DNA from: an uncultured Prevotella sp.
GTDB taxonomy: Bacteria > Bacteroidota > Bacteroidia > Bacteroidales > Bacteroidaceae
Length of the DNA: 14,399 nucleotides
Direction of reading: 5' to 3'
Assembly: GCA_905372445.1 (NCBI GenBank)
Contig: CAJPPF010000044.1
Span: 1 to 14,399 of the forward strand
Shown one piece after another: positions 6,544 through 14,353 of this stretch. A program made the translations under genes and the position numbers. Position 1 is the first letter of the stretch. Every line of letters starts with the position of its first letter. The notes under the pieces were generated by a model. That model had not been told where the DNA came from and did no database searches. It was given only the letters and a program-made list of their open reading frames with translations.

Positions 6544-7866
6544 TTATTTATTATCGAGACGAACAACGGTCTTCTCGTCAGTTTTCTTCGGGAATTTATT
6601 AAGCAGTGCTTCATGAACTCTAAGGTATACATATAGAGCAAACAGAGCAAACATCTTTAGGTTTCCTGAATCAGAATATGCGAAAAGATACATTCCACCC
6701 TGCATACAAACGCAAATAACAAAGTAAAGAAGTAGCATCTGATGAAGTTCAACTATACCCTCACGTGCCCTATGCATCCTTATGAAAACATATATACTGA
6801 ATATTATAATTATCAAACAACCTATGACGGGACCGAAATCAATCATGAAGTCTCCGACAAAAGTCACGAAGTAGAAATCATCAATGTCAAGGTTATGATA
6901 CTTATATCGTCGCTCATTGTAGTTCTTTGGTGTCGAAGGATCGATAACCTGCTTTACGAGATTAAATGTTCTATCGCCGTATCTTATACCACCATTGTCA
7001 ATAGCATGGTTATTGAAATAGACATTAGCCTGACCGACATACCAGTTGATATAACCTGTCACTCCCGCATTGGTCTGACCAAAACGGCTGACTGTGATTG
7101 CCACTACAGGTAGTATGGTAAGGAAGATAAAAACACCTCCGACAATCTCTATTCCTCTTTTAATCTTTTTCTCCATGACCTCACGGAACATGAAATATGC
7201 TACTATGATAGTGAATATTCCATTGACAACTCCTGTGCGTTGTCCCATCATGACCGGGAAAAGCAGACCTATGCCAACAGATATGAAAAGAGCTGTAAGA
7301 AGCAGTTTGTCTTTCTTCTTCTGAGAGAGATAATAGAAACTGAAGAATATCAGCAGGTCGTAAAGGGCATTGAAGAAGATAGCAAATATATTAGAGACAC
7401 CGTGACCTGTATCTTCGCCCTCTGACAACTGTTCCAGATAAGCCTCTTTACCGGCGTCTGAATCAGTAAAGAGCTTCACTAATCCTTCGCCGAAGTTAGC
7501 TACAATATCCGGAAGAAGAGCAAAAGCGCAAAGCACCATGAACCAGCACAGAGGCTTGAGGATTCTTGTATTAGGGTCAGAGATTTCTTCTATCTTGTGT
7601 GTATGATTGTATATTATGGGCGACAAGGCAATCATCAGCATCACATATAATAATAAAAAAGGAAATAATGCCAATGGCTCATACGTCATTGAGAAGAGGT
7701 CGTCATTGATAGTAAAAATGGTAAACACCGCATATAAGACATACGAGCCGATGATGACACTACCGGCATCAAGAGACATCCGCTTGATGTGGTACCAAAT
7801 GAAAGTGACAATCCAAAACATCAGATACATCACTGCCATAATATTATCTGTAATAATCCTTGTCAT
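6544..7866 (-). CDS. Wzy-type oligosaccharide repeat-unit polymerase
   Basis: A 440-residue inner-membrane protein that should join flipped repeat units into the polymer on the periplasmic side. About ten or eleven hydrophobic helices are visible: roughly 8-25, 36-53, 64-84, 106-122, 159-180, 187-206, 213-228, 240-259, 341-363, 376-396 and 403-417. The conserved-looking MGQRTG (207-212) and the long hydrophilic loop at about 261-335 (starting SRFGQTNAG) fit the Wzy/O-antigen polymerase pattern, in which a large periplasmic loop and arginines bind the polymer. Sequence identity between such polymerases is always low, so the call rests on topology and position. Its ATG overlaps the flippase stop as ATGA (7863-7866), implying coupled translation. 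An O-antigen ligase would be the alternative, but the flippase neighbour and Wza/Wzz upstream favour a polymerase. Confidence 0.8.
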   Translation of the reverse strand: MTRIITDNIMAVMYLMFWIVTFIWYHIKRMSLDAGSVIIGSYVLYAVFTIFTINDDLFSMTYEPLALFPFLLLYVMLMIALSPIIYNHTHKIEEISDPNTRILKPLCWFMVLCAFALLPDIVANFGEGLVKLFTDSDAGKEAYLEQLSEGEDTGHGVSNIFAIFFNALYDLLIFFSFYYLSQKKKDKLLLTALFISVGIGLLFPVMMGQRTGVVNGIFTIIVAYFMFREVMEKKIKRGIEIVGGVFIFLTILPVVAITVSRFGQTNAGVTGYINWYVGQANVYFNNHAIDNGGIRYGDRTFNLVKQVIDPSTPKNYNERRYKYHNLDIDDFYFVTFVGDFMIDFGPVIGCLIIIIFSIYVFIRMHRAREGIVELHQMLLLYFVICVCMQGGMYLFAYSDSGNLKMFALFALYVYLRVHEALLNKFPKKTDEKTVVRLDNK

Positions 7867-9404
7867 CGTCTGCGTATAAAATGTGTGATATGTTTTACCA
7901 GCGCCGTTTTCTCATTTCTGTTCATACCGACCGAATATGCAAGCAATGGCACTGAAACAGCACTGAACAAAACACTGACTATGAAATTCAACCAGACATT
8001 ATCGCATATATCAGATGCAACGTATTCTGTTATTACCACAATGACTGTCACTATCAATGCCTTAAACAGAAAGTCGATCATATAATCACCCACAGAGAAG
8101 TTTGAATAATATCGCTTTAAGCATATTACTCTCACTATGTGTGCAGCAACAGCAAGTGTTATCATTGAAAAGAAGACACTGTCGGGGTTGCTTGTATACC
8201 TGAACATCACGTATGACAGAGGGAGGCTAAGCAGCGTGATGCTCTCCACCGGAAGATGATACTCCCTCACCCTTCCCATAGCCTGCATAATAATGGTAAT
8301 AGGATTGTTCAATGCTATGATGACGATATAAACCATAATCAGTCTTCCGAATGCAACCATTCTCACATCATTATTTCCCAGCCATGTATTCAGAATAAGG
8401 GGCATCTGAACAAAGACCGGCAGTCCGACCATGAGCAGAGCATAATATAATCCCTTGTTTGCTGTAGAGAAAAGGGTTTGCAAATAGTTGTGATTGCCTT
8501 CGGCATAAGCTCTTATCATCGACGGACGCAATGCAACGATCACACTATTGCATAGCGACATAAATGCGTTATAAATCTGCATTGCCACTCCAAAACAGGC
8601 ATTAATTATCGGACCGAAGAAGATGTTAAGCAAGATAGCATTACCCTGAATAAGCCCAACATTGGCAACGCTGCCAAAGAAAGTCCAACCAGAGAAAGAC
8701 AACAGTCTGCCATAGTAAGTTTTATCATTCACCTTCTTATAACGACATTCCTCGTACTTGGTCACGGCTCTTACGGCATACATAATCAATACGATAACAG
8801 CAACAAGCAACAGCCCACCTCCATAGAACTGTAATCTATCAATCGCAACGGTTCCGATTAGCAATGCCACCACCAGTTTCAACAAGCATTCTACAGTGGA
8901 GATAATAGCATACCAGTGCATATCTTCATTGGCAATAATCATCGAACTGAATGGAATCTGAAGTATGGAGCCGACAAAAGAAAACAAAGAGAACTGAAAC
9001 AGCCAGTTTGCGGCTGCTATCCTATCAGCGGGAATCTGCATATGGTTATTAAGAAACCACATGCCGAGAATCTCGAACACTAAAACAACAACAAGAGACA
9101 GTCCGACGTTTATATTAACGCTGGTTGAGAAGATACGACTTATCTCTTTCTCATTGCCCTTACCTTGAGCGTAGGAGTAGAAACGTTGTGTCGAGACCAA
9201 CAGCACGCTGCTCACACACGAGAGCGTCAGAACAACTCCTGCAACAGCGTTAAAGATACCAAAGTCCTCAACTCCAAGACGATTCATCAGGACGCGAACA
9301 GCATAGAGGTTGATAATCATCAACACAAACATGCGGACGAACAACACTAATGAGTTCTTCGTTATTCGTCGGGTATTGACATCCTTAACACCTATATTCG
9401 ACAT
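7863..9404 (-). CDS. Wzx-type polysaccharide repeat-unit flippase
   Basis: A 513-residue inner-membrane protein of the MOP/MATE-like superfamily (polysaccharide biosynthesis protein), expected to move the undecaprenyl-linked repeat unit from cytoplasm to periplasm. The N-terminal pattern R-R-I-T-K-N-S-L-V-L-F-V-R-M with LYAVRVLMNRLGVEDFG (38-54) and the following hydrophobic segment is typical of Bacteroidetes flippases in EPS loci, and hydrophobic stretches of about 20 residues recur to the end, enough for 12-14 helices. Length is normal for the family. ATG at 9404 follows the Wzz stop by 6 bases with an AAGTAAGG leader that may serve as ribosome-binding site. The 3' end overlaps the polymerase start by 4 bases. 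Confidence 0.9.
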   Translation of the reverse strand: MSNIGVKDVNTRRITKNSLVLFVRMFVLMIINLYAVRVLMNRLGVEDFGIFNAVAGVVLTLSCVSSVLLVSTQRFYSYAQGKGNEKEISRIFSTSVNINVGLSLVVVLVFEILGMWFLNNHMQIPADRIAAANWLFQFSLFSFVGSILQIPFSSMIIANEDMHWYAIISTVECLLKLVVALLIGTVAIDRLQFYGGGLLLVAVIVLIMYAVRAVTKYEECRYKKVNDKTYYGRLLSFSGWTFFGSVANVGLIQGNAILLNIFFGPIINACFGVAMQIYNAFMSLCNSVIVALRPSMIRAYAEGNHNYLQTLFSTANKGLYYALLMVGLPVFVQMPLILNTWLGNNDVRMVAFGRLIMVYIVIIALNNPITIIMQAMGRVREYHLPVESITLLSLPLSYVMFRYTSNPDSVFFSMITLAVAAHIVRVICLKRYYSNFSVGDYMIDFLFKALIVTVIVVITEYVASDICDNVWLNFIVSVLFSAVSVPLLAYSVGMNRNEKTALVKHITHFIRRR

Positions 9405-9410
9405 CCTTAC

Positions 9411-10478
9411 TTAGATTGCATTCTTAATGATATCACGAAGTATATAAATGCTCACACCAACAAATGTGAGGAACAACATCATTGCGACGAATATCATACG
9501 CTTCGGACCTGCCGGCTTAGCAGGTACAGACGCACTTTTAAGTGTTGTAAAAGCTGGTGTACGTTCCTGCAACTTCGCTTGTGCAGCCATCAATTGAGTA
9601 TTCATTGAACTATATGCCTGATACTGCATTGCCATATCGTTTTCAAGCGCATCGCGTTCTGAAAGATATGACTGCAGCACAGCGTCTTGGTTTGCATCGC
9701 AATAGGCTGCATACTTTGACATGGCATTCTTATACACAACATGAATGGAGTCCGTCAGATGTCTATAGTATGCCACGTCCTCACGTGCCTTTCTCGTGCG
9801 ATAATTGATAATATAATTCTGCAAGCGTCCTCTTACGGAGTCTGCAAGCGAAGCACAGACTACAGGATTCTGATCCGTGAGACTAAGAGTGATAACATCT
9901 GTTTTCTTATCAACTGAGCAACTGATTATCTTATCCATCTTTTCCACGAGTTCATAGTCCTTACGTGAGAGGTGGAAAGGATTCAGTTTACTTACGTCAC
10001 CCGCTAAATTATCTTTTGTATCAGTACTGACAATCATTTCCTTCAATGCTTTCCAACCTTTCTTGAATGGTACTGCGAGCGGATTATCCTTCTGGTGTTT
10101 CGTCAGATAAGTATAGTAATCGGTCACTATATGATTATCATCATCATCGTCAAACTCCACCTTTATAGACAGTATATCGACAAGGAACTCCGGCGATGCA
10201 AATAATTCAGGATAGAGCATAGGATATATAGCGTCATTACCCGAACCGCCAACATTGAAGCCAAACGATGATGCCAACGACGACAGATTGCTTCCCGACA
10301 CTTCAGAGCCTCCCTCTGGAGCTAACGACACATCGCAAGTATAATAGCGTGGTTGAGGAAGTATCCATATACATGAAAGTACAAAAGCTATAGTCAACGC
10401 GTAAAGATACAACTTCTTTCTTTTCCACAGCTCCTTCAATACACGACCATAGTCTACTCTATTTTTTGTCTCTTCCAT
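9411..10478 (-). CDS. Wzz-type chain-length determinant, without kinase domain
   Basis: A 355-residue polysaccharide co-polymerase of the inner membrane, expected to set polymer length and to link the polymerase to the outer-membrane export protein. The order is: a short basic cytoplasmic N-terminus (RVLKELWKRKK, 12-22), helix 1 at about 23-40, a periplasmic part with a likely coiled coil at about 245-306, the Pro-rich motif PAKPAGPKR (319-327) typical of Wzz just before helix 2, and helix 2 at about 328-347. It stops soon after helix 2, so it has no fused tyrosine (BY) kinase, and no separate kinase lies in the window. A run of five Asp (110-114) comes from a short GAT-type triplet repeat at about 10137-10151. 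It starts 12 bases after the export gene stop. Confidence 0.88.
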   Translation of the reverse strand: MEETKNRVDYGRVLKELWKRKKLYLYALTIAFVLSCIWILPQPRYYTCDVSLAPEGGSEVSGSNLSSLASSFGFNVGGSGNDAIYPMLYPELFASPEFLVDILSIKVEFDDDDDNHIVTDYYTYLTKHQKDNPLAVPFKKGWKALKEMIVSTDTKDNLAGDVSKLNPFHLSRKDYELVEKMDKIISCSVDKKTDVITLSLTDQNPVVCASLADSVRGRLQNYIINYRTRKAREDVAYYRHLTDSIHVVYKNAMSKYAAYCDANQDAVLQSYLSERDALENDMAMQYQAYSSMNTQLMAAQAKLQERTPAFTTLKSASVPAKPAGPKRMIFVAMMLFLTFVGVSIYILRDIIKNAI

Positions 10479-10490
10479 ATCTATACTAAA

Positions 10491-13034
10491 TTATTTAAAT
10501 ACCGATACTATGATTGCTCCAAGGGTGGCAAGGCTTGCCAACATGCTGGTAATCAATGTCACGTTTTGTGTATTGTTGTTCATGGTGTTACGCTCCGGTA
10601 CAACGACTTCACAGCCGGGTTCTATCTTAGCGCCGTCCTTTACCATTCTCGCAGAGCCGTTCTGATAGATTACATAAGCCCATTTACGGTTTCTTGCACC
10701 GCGGGTGCCAGCCTGTCCCATATAGTATCTTGCACTCTTGCCATTGACGTAAGGCACGGTATTTGGATAAGGCACATTGCCACTTATTCTTACGGTATTA
10801 TTCTGCGGTTCTATAACGAGACGGTCGCCATCGCGGAGTACAATATCATCAATACTTCCCGGCTCCTCAAGCGACTTATTAAGGTTCACTGCAACCTTGT
10901 ATTCATCCTCACGCATTATTCTTTCCACGAGCAGTGAGTCGGCGAAGCGCTGCTTGCCGTCAGTACCCATCTGACCGCCGGCAAGATTGTACGACCACTC
11001 CGAACGTTGTCTGTCGAGCTGTATCTGTCGGCGACGCTCCTCCTCATTATAATATTTACGCATTATATATGCACCGTTCTTTGCCGCCTGTGCGGTAACG
11101 CCTCCACACAAGGCGAGCACATCGCTCACGCGGGTGTTGTCGTTTGACAGGCTATATGTACCCTCGGTCATCACCTCTCCCTCGACTGCCACGTTCGCCT
11201 GCTCACGGAATCCGGGATCCTTATTCACATACACTTCATCGAACGGCTGCAGCTTAAAGCCCTCTTTACCGTCTATGGCAAACCCATCTTTCAGGTTTAT
11301 ATGGAATGTTTGTGTCCGTATGCCACGTTGTGTAGCATCTTGTCCAGAGCTTACTCCACGACGGCTTATGGTAATATTCTGTTTAGAGGCTCTCTCCTTC
11401 AGACCACCAGCCTGAAGCACAAAGTCTTCAACGGTCATGCCCTCTGCATACTGGTACTGACCGGGGTAATACACCTCGCCATAAATCTTCAGCGTCAACG
11501 CCTTATTATTTTCTTCCTTGCTTGGAATGAACACAACATCCTCGTTCTGCAGAGGCACATCTGTTTCTGTGCCTGCCATTATAGCGGTGAGGTTTATCGA
11601 CATCACCTCCAATGTGTGGTCTTTGCGCATACGATGTATAATGACACGATCAGTGAAAGCCTCGTCCTTCAGACCGTCGGCAACGTTGAGCAGGTCACGT
11701 ACGGTGTGGACCTTCTCACCTATCTGATACATCCCAGGTCGAAGGGCTGCTCCGCGTAGCTCAACGGTATTCTCATAACGAGCAATAACGGAATCAACCG
11801 ATACAGAATCTTCGTCGGCGAGGTTGAAGCCGTTCATGTCGAACTCAGCAACATTCCAAACGGAATATTCCTTGCCTGCCTTTCGCGTCACACGTACAGT
11901 CTTCGTATAAGCATCGCCGGTGAAACCTCCGGCATACTTCAGCAAGGTCTCGAGCGACTCGGCTTTCTTCATCTCATAGAACATCGGACGCTTCACCTTG
12001 CCTGTGATATTAACCATACATTCATAAGGACCGACCACGATGATATCATTGTCAGACAGTTTCACATTGCCGTTGAGTTTGCCATTGAGTATATAGTCGT
12101 ATATATCGACCGTAGACACGAGTTTGTTCCGACGATATACTTTTATATTTCTCAGTGTACCGATGTCATTTATACCACCAGCCATATATAATGCGTGGAA
12201 AACGCTTGAGAATGCGCTTAGGGTGTATGTGCCCGGTATCTTCACCTCGCCCATAACGTTCACCATAATGGTGCGTGTCTCGCCAATTGTGAGCTTTATG
12301 CTACTGCCTGAATAACGCTTACCGAGAGTGCCGCGAAGGCGACTGGTTGCTTGCGCCACTGTCAATCCACTCACCTGCACTGGTCCGAAACCGTCGATGT
12401 TGATATATCCGTCAGGACTTACATTAGCAGTAATGCTCTTCTGCGATGCCCCATAGATATCGACAAATACCTGATCGCCAGGACCAAGCACATAGTTCTG
12501 CGGTGTAGCGATATTCATGTTCGGTTCAAACGAGAGCCGCTTATTATTAAATATATCACGACCGAACACACGGCGTTGGCTCTTATACATCTGTTCCATC
12601 TCACGATCGAACATCGTCAAAGAGTCTGGCATGAATCCGTTCAGTTCTATCTGCATATCATTCCATTCACTGTTCTTCTCATCATAGGTAAACTGTAGCG
12701 TTGCGTCTGTCATACGATAAGGCGAAACATTCTGCTCGTTCTGATGAGTGTCTTTCTTCGGCTGACGGCTGCGATTATCTGACTGTCCTGACAGATCTTT
12801 AGCACCCTGAACACTCTGTCCGCCCTTCTTCTCGTACTTCTTTCGCACATCGCGGAGACGATCCACTGTGACGCCTTTCTGCATCAGCTTCGTGACAATC
12901 TGAGCCTGACCGGTTCCTGCCTTTTGCTCTTTCTGAACGAAATCAATAATCTGAGCATCCGACATCGTAGACTGTGCGCTCACTTCCCCAAATGTGAGCA
13001 CAGAAAGGAATAATAACAATATAAACTTTCTCAT
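10491..13034 (-). CDS. Wza-type polysaccharide export outer-membrane protein with about six SLBB domains
   Basis: An 847-residue export-channel protein, first gene of the operon. A signal peptide (1-20, cleavage after V-S-A) leads to Q21; there is no lipobox Cys, unlike E. coli Wza. Residues 23-70 (MSDAQIIDFVQKEQKAG...) form a short helical unit seen in Bacteroidetes relatives, followed by a polar linker. The Poly_export domain (PF02563) begins at YVLGPGDQVFVDIYG (181-195). About six SLBB-like beta-grasp repeats follow, at about 257-335, 339-420, 423-504, 515-604, 614-740 (with a charged insert near 660-710) and 747-812, each opening with a V-x-G-x-V/A...PG-x-Y pattern. A single hydrophobic helix (about 826-845) ends the protein, where Wza has its amphipathic pore helix. 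It is more than twice the length of E. coli Wza, a form common in Bacteroidetes. ATG at 13034 lies about 75 bases downstream of a good promoter. Confidence 0.92.
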   Translation of the reverse strand: MRKFILLLFLSVLTFGEVSAQSTMSDAQIIDFVQKEQKAGTGQAQIVTKLMQKGVTVDRLRDVRKKYEKKGGQSVQGAKDLSGQSDNRSRQPKKDTHQNEQNVSPYRMTDATLQFTYDEKNSEWNDMQIELNGFMPDSLTMFDREMEQMYKSQRRVFGRDIFNNKRLSFEPNMNIATPQNYVLGPGDQVFVDIYGASQKSITANVSPDGYINIDGFGPVQVSGLTVAQATSRLRGTLGKRYSGSSIKLTIGETRTIMVNVMGEVKIPGTYTLSAFSSVFHALYMAGGINDIGTLRNIKVYRRNKLVSTVDIYDYILNGKLNGNVKLSDNDIIVVGPYECMVNITGKVKRPMFYEMKKAESLETLLKYAGGFTGDAYTKTVRVTRKAGKEYSVWNVAEFDMNGFNLADEDSVSVDSVIARYENTVELRGAALRPGMYQIGEKVHTVRDLLNVADGLKDEAFTDRVIIHRMRKDHTLEVMSINLTAIMAGTETDVPLQNEDVVFIPSKEENNKALTLKIYGEVYYPGQYQYAEGMTVEDFVLQAGGLKERASKQNITISRRGVSSGQDATQRGIRTQTFHINLKDGFAIDGKEGFKLQPFDEVYVNKDPGFREQANVAVEGEVMTEGTYSLSNDNTRVSDVLALCGGVTAQAAKNGAYIMRKYYNEEERRRQIQLDRQRSEWSYNLAGGQMGTDGKQRFADSLLVERIMREDEYKVAVNLNKSLEEPGSIDDIVLRDGDRLVIEPQNNTVRISGNVPYPNTVPYVNGKSARYYMGQAGTRGARNRKWAYVIYQNGSARMVKDGAKIEPGCEVVVPERNTMNNNTQNVTLITSMLASLATLGAIIVSVFK

Positions 13035-13110
13035 ATATGTTGTTCTTATTTTTATCTGTTTATATATAAAATATAACTCTGTTTATGCCGTTTTATTGCA
13101 CTACGGTTGG

Positions 13111-13141
13111 CAAAGATACGAAAAATGAGCGAAATATCAAA
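13111..13141 (-). promoter_or_regulatory. Bacteroidetes-type promoter of the EPS operon
   Basis: Read on the - strand, the -33 box TTTG (13138-13141) and the -7 box TATCTTTG (13111-13118) are separated by exactly 19 bases, matching the consensus TTTG-N19-21-TAnnTTTG of the Bacteroidetes primary sigma factor. Transcription should start near 13104-13106, giving a leader of about 70 bases before the ATG at 13034. The spacer contains TATTTCGCTC in the same register as in the ssrA promoter. With the tight spacing of the genes downstream, it probably drives all seven. No operator, antiterminator gene (UpxY type) or invertible repeat flanks it. Confidence 0.85.
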
Positions 13142-13506
13142 ACAAAATACGGGCATCAGATATTCAAAAGGCTTACAGCATATTACTATACGATTATTCC
13201 TATACGTGAGTTCGTGATAAGAAAGATCTTGTAAAAGTTATAGAAATCTTATCAATAACTTGATGTATCGTCAAAAAAAATTATCGTCGTGATTTTTTGC
13301 GAAATAGAAAATTAAAAACAGCGATTTGCCAAGTCTGCATAGCATAAAAGCATTTCTTTGAGAACCGACAATAGCTAAAAACAGCCTAATTCAGTGCTTT
13401 TTCGTTCTAAAACAAGTAGTTCTTGATGCTGAAAAAGGCAGTTTCATCGGCAAAAAACGTAGGTATTTGACTCAAGAAACGGCGGTTCTTGAAACTCATT
13501 CTTTTT

Positions 13507-13560
13507 ATTACATACACCAAAACGTTCTATCTCTCTGATTATCAACGTATTGTATGTAAT
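13507..13560. repeat. 10-base perfect inverted repeat with a second inner pairing
   Basis: ATTACATACA (13507-13516) and TGTATGTAAT (13551-13560) are perfect reverse complements 34 bases apart. Inside, ACGTT (13522-13526) can pair with AACGT (13544-13548), so the whole 54 bases can fold as an interrupted hairpin. It may be a regulator-binding site, the 3' part of an unrecognised RNA, or the ends of a small element. Confidence 0.5.
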
Positions 13561-13726
13561 GCCAAAAACAAGTGTTTTTTGTCACCAAACGATAACGCGC
13601 CGGTAAATATTGGCTGTACGTGCGGTTAGAACATTCTTTTTGTTAAAGTTATTCATATATATCGTAGGAGCCATTCCAGTTGTTTTATACAATGCTTATC
13701 CTGAACTTGGAGATTACCATATGCTC

Positions 13727-13834
13727 TATTTCGCTCGTTTGCACTACTCTGAGCTACACTCTTAGTTAGGCGGCACTCGGAAATAAAAAACAAAAACTAC
13801 CGTTTTTATTTTGTTATTTCGCTCGTTTGCACTA
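13727..13834 (+). repeat. 20-base direct repeat carrying the promoter-spacer sequence
   Basis: TATTTCGCTCGTTTGCACTA occurs identically at 13727-13746 and 13815-13834, 88 bases apart. The right copy forms the spacer and first two bases of the -7 box of the ssrA promoter. At the left copy the -33 position reads TGCT and the -7 position TACTCTGA, so it looks like a decayed or weak promoter duplicate. Confidence 0.75.
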
Positions 13835-13840
13835 ACTTTG
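13810..13840 (+). promoter_or_regulatory. Bacteroidetes-type promoter, probably of ssrA
   Basis: TTTG (13810-13813), exactly 19 bases, then TAACTTTG (13833-13840): a full match to the Bacteroidetes consensus on the + strand. The start site should lie near 13845-13848, about 110 bases upstream of mature tmRNA, so the primary transcript would need 5' trimming. An A/T-rich imperfect inverted repeat (13780-13817 region) overlaps its upstream edge and may be a terminator or a site of regulation. Confidence 0.8.
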
Positions 13841-13936
13841 CACCGCAAACATTAAATCTGAAGAGTATCTCGGAAAATCAAAATGGGCACCGCCTGCAGG
13901 CGATGAGTCTTATTTTCCTCAATGATCCCTTCGTTC

Positions 13937-13951
13937 GCAATCTTTGATTGC
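13937..13951 (+). other. Small hairpin just upstream of mature tmRNA
   Basis: GCAATC-TTT-GATTGC is a perfect 6-pair stem with a 3-base loop, ending 6 bases before the tmRNA acceptor stem. In the precursor it could help define the 5' processing site (RNase P or other). It is short, so chance is possible. Confidence 0.35.
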
Positions 13952-13957
13952 TCACTC

Positions 13958-14353
13958 GGGGTTGACTGGATTTGACAGCAGATGAGATGGTGTGTAAGCA
14001 CGCGGAGCTTCGTTGCCTGGCTCCTAAATATCAGACATCGACAAATTTAATTGGCGAAAACAACTACGCTCTCGCTGCTTAATCGAAGTATAGTAGATTA
14101 AAGCTTAATCTCGGTACTAAGTGCTGAGACGGGACATCGCCCAGGGATTCTTGTTCCGAAATGCCCTGATCCGGCGGTGCAGATAAATCGGAAATAGCCG
14201 TGTAATGCCTCGATTGCATAGTGAAATTTTAGAGGATAAGGATACGGTTGGTGGTCTGGGTCTTGCCATATCTCGAAAATGAAGTCCGGAATAAGCGTGT
14301 AGAAAGCACATGGTTTCCCTGTTTGGACGCGGGTTCGACTCACGCCAGCTCCA
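13958..14353 (+). ncRNA. ssrA: tmRNA (transfer-messenger RNA)
   Basis: Rescues stalled ribosomes by acting first as an alanine tRNA and then as a short message that adds a degradation tag. The 5' end GGGGTTG (13958-13964) pairs with CAGCTCC (14346-14352) as a 7-pair acceptor stem with G-U at positions 3 and 5, and A14353 is the discriminator. The next bases are CTT, so CCA is not encoded and must be added. The T arm and loop (GCGGG-TTCGACT-CACGC) contain one G-A mismatch in the stem. The tag frame at 14053-14082 reads G-E-N-N-Y-A-L-A-A-stop, typical of Bacteroidales. The 396-base length and one-piece organisation are normal. Short open frames on the opposite strand here are meaningless. Confidence 0.97.
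14053..14082 (+). other. tmRNA tag-peptide reading frame (GENNYALAA)
   Basis: GGC GAA AAC AAC TAC GCT CTC GCT GCT TAA within tmRNA. After the alanine carried by the tRNA-like part, this adds GENNYALAA to stalled proteins; the terminal A-L-A-A is the signal read by ClpXP-type proteases. Glycine as resume codon and the ENNYALAA body agree with what I recall for Porphyromonas/Prevotella relatives, while Bacteroides proper has GETNYALAA. Confidence 0.95.

Larger units (their letters stand above)
13035..13957. other. Divergent intergenic region between EPS operon and ssrA
   Basis: 923 A/T-rich bases without a convincing gene. From left to right it holds the EPS operon leader (13035-13105), its promoter (13111-13141), a weak repeat GATAAGA/TCTTATC (13216-13253), a hairpin TCAAGAA-acggcgg-TTCTTGA (13472-13492) followed by a T-rich stretch, a 10-base perfect inverted repeat (13507-13560), an A/T hairpin (13563-13581), two copies of a 20-base direct repeat (13727-13746 and 13815-13834), the + strand promoter (13810-13840) and the ssrA leader. 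The stretch 13142-13500 shows no clear element. An unannotated small RNA between 13200 and 13720 is possible but unsupported. Confidence 0.5.

Noticed and set aside
13740..13765. tRNA D-arm-like string on the - strand (GTGTAGCTCAGAGTAG)
   Set aside because: No acceptor, anticodon or T arm can be folded around it; it overlaps the promoter-spacer repeat and is probably chance.
13903..13947. 14-codon frame (MSLIFLNDPFVRNL) in the ssrA leader, overlapping a 7-codon frame by ATGA
   Set aside because: Too short, no ribosome-binding site or conserved feature; it can only be judged by ribosome profiling.
14098..14343. Two - strand frames of 64-81 codons
   Set aside because: They lie wholly within the tmRNA gene on the opposite strand.
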